From contig JAAOZZ010000117.1 in assembly GCA_012274175.1 (NCBI GenBank), forward strand, positions 1 through 7,178: DNA of 7,178 nucleotides. The letters are read 5' to 3'. The notes under the pieces were generated by a model, which saw only the letters and a program-made list of their open reading frames with translations, ran no database searches and was not told where the DNA came from. The translations under genes and the position numbers were made by a program. This document shows positions 6,123 through 7,178 of this stretch, piece after piece; within the stretch, counting starts at the first letter, position 1; every line of letters begins with the position of its first letter. Source of the stretch: Betaproteobacteria bacterium (GTDB lineage Bacteria > Pseudomonadota > Gammaproteobacteria > Burkholderiales > Usitatibacteraceae).

Positions 6123-7178
6123 TCAGCCTTCCACGAAGACTTCCTCGCGCTTCCTGCGGATCGCGGGCGCGGCGACCACCACCAGCAGCAGCGCGGCCAC
6201 GACGAGGAGTGTTGCGCTGATGGGCCGCGTGAAGAAGACCGCGGGGTCCCCGCGCGACAGCAGCAGCGCGCGGCGCAGGTTCTCCTCCATCATCGGTCCC
6301 AGCACGAACCCCAGCAGCAAGGGCGCCGGCTCCATGTCGAACTTGATGAAGGCGTAGCCGATGAAGCCGAAGAGCGCGGCCAGCAGCACGTCCATCGTCG
6401 CGTTGTTGATGGAGAACACGCCCACGCAGCAGAAGATGAGGATCGCGGGGAAGAGGTAGTCGTACTTCAGCGTGAGCAGCTTCACCCACATGCCGATCAG
6501 GGGCAGGTTCAACACCACCAGCATGAAGTTGCCCACCCACATGCTCGCGATCATTCCCCAGAAGAGGTCGGGGCGCGCGGTCATGATCTGGGGGCCCGGC
6601 TGGATGCCGTGGATGATCATGGCGCCGATCATGAGCGCCATGGTGGGCGTGCACGGGATGCCGAGCGTGAGCAGGGGAATGAACGAGGTCTGCGCGGCCG
6701 CGTTGTTCGCCGCCTCGGGGGCGGCCACGCCCTCGATCGCGCCCTTGCCGAAGCGCGACGGGTCCTTCGCGAGCTTCTTCTCCAGCGTATAGGCGGAGAA
6801 CGATCCCAGGATGGGGCCGCCGCCCGGCAGGATGCCGAGGGCGGAGCCGAGTGCCGTGCCGCGCACCACGGCGCCCGAGGCCTGCTTGATGTCCTTCCAG
6901 TTGGGCCACAGGCCCGACACGCCCTTGGTGAACACTTCCCGCGAGGAACCCATCTCGAGATTGCGGATGATCTCCGAGAATCCGAAGACGCCCATCGCGA
7001 TGGTGCCGATGCCCAGGCCGTCGATCAGCTCCGGCAGGTTGAAGCTGTAGCGGGCCACGCCCGAGTTCACGTCGGTGCCGATCAGCCCCGTGAGCAGCCC
7101 CAGGATGATCATCGCGATCGCCTTGATGAGCGAGCCGTGGGCGAGCACCACCGCGGCGATGAGCCCCAGCACCATGAG
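6123..7178 (-). CDS. tctA: Tripartite tricarboxylate transporter permease TctA (C-terminal part, 5' end beyond right edge)
   Basis: The frame is open to the right edge, so the N-terminal portion (roughly 150 of the usual 500 or so residues) is missing; the ATG at 7175 is almost certainly internal. The visible 351 residues are strongly hydrophobic with many membrane helices. Numbered from that internal Met, they carry TctA signatures: ALGILPGGGPILGSFSAY (112-129), FGKGAIEGVAAPEAANNAAA (142-161), IPLLTLGIPCTPTMALMIGA (166-185), GIQPGPQIM (190-198) and a C-terminal helix ending in the basic RRKREE. TctA is the large membrane subunit of a secondary transporter driven by an ion gradient; it works with small subunit TctB and a periplasmic TctC binding protein to import citrate-like or other carboxylates. 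In the usual gene order those partners would lie further upstream, beyond the right edge. The substrate cannot be read from the sequence. A neighbouring dehalogenase suggests, by inference only, an organic-acid niche. Confidence 0.95.
   Translation of the reverse strand, partial: LMVLGLIAAVVLAHGSLIKAIAMIILGLLTGLIGTDVNSGVARYSFNLPELIDGLGIGTIAMGVFGFSEIIRNLEMGSSREVFTKGVSGLWPNWKDIKQASGAVVRGTALGSALGILPGGGPILGSFSAYTLEKKLAKDPSRFGKGAIEGVAAPEAANNAAAQTSFIPLLTLGIPCTPTMALMIGAMIIHGIQPGPQIMTARPDLFWGMIASMWVGNFMLVVLNLPLIGMWVKLLTLKYDYLFPAILIFCCVGVFSINNATMDVLLAALFGFIGYAFIKFDMEPAPLLLGFVLGPMMEENLRRALLLSRGDPAVFFTRPISATLLVVAALLLVVVAAPAIRRKREEVFVEG

Overview
The window is GC-rich chromosomal DNA with strong G/C third-position bias. 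Its gene content points to a free-living betaproteobacterium of the Burkholderiales type: a TctA-family permease, a PF04392-type binding protein, a Cache-domain histidine kinase and an L-2-haloacid-dehalogenase homologue. The taxonomic call is inference from gene content and composition. I see no rRNA, tRNA, insertion sequence, CRISPR array or phage gene. Genes fill almost the whole window and no gene-free stretch exceeds about 125 bases.

Left block, minus strand (3' to 5' from the left edge to about 2942): a signalling cassette. Transcription would run from a lipoprotein of the ABC-type substrate-binding family (1944-2942), across a 21-base gap, into a membrane sensor histidine kinase with a periplasmic double-Cache-like domain, HAMP, HisKA and HATPase (from 1922). 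It then runs into a response regulator whose first 29 codons are visible (88 to the edge). No ABC permease or ATPase lies beside the binding protein, so it may feed ligand information to the kinase instead of to a transporter. The kinase frame has no stop before the window edge, so it overlaps the regulator gene by at least 88 bases.

Middle: a 121-base divergent intergenic region (2943-3063) holds two dyads, then a plus-strand GNAT-fold acyltransferase (3064-3798) that looks like the N-acyl amino acid synthase/FeeM-like group. Its last 34 bases overlap the 3' end of a convergent minus-strand gamma-glutamyltransferase of the YwrD-like cytosolic type (3765-5348).

Right block: an 80-base divergent spacer (5349-5428) with an unusual A7G5 tract precedes a plus-strand haloacid dehalogenase type II (5429-6103), which keeps the full catalytic set. 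It converges on the C-terminal two thirds of a TctA-type large permease subunit (6123 to the right edge), with 19 bases between the stops. Dehalogenase plus carboxylate permease suggests uptake and use of organic or halogenated acids, but the genes are on opposite strands and do not form one operon.

The most interesting points are the transporter-less binding protein/kinase/regulator trio, the long kinase-regulator overlap, the possible lipid-signal acyltransferase divergent from that trio, and the dyads between them. Nothing seen proves an undescribed system.
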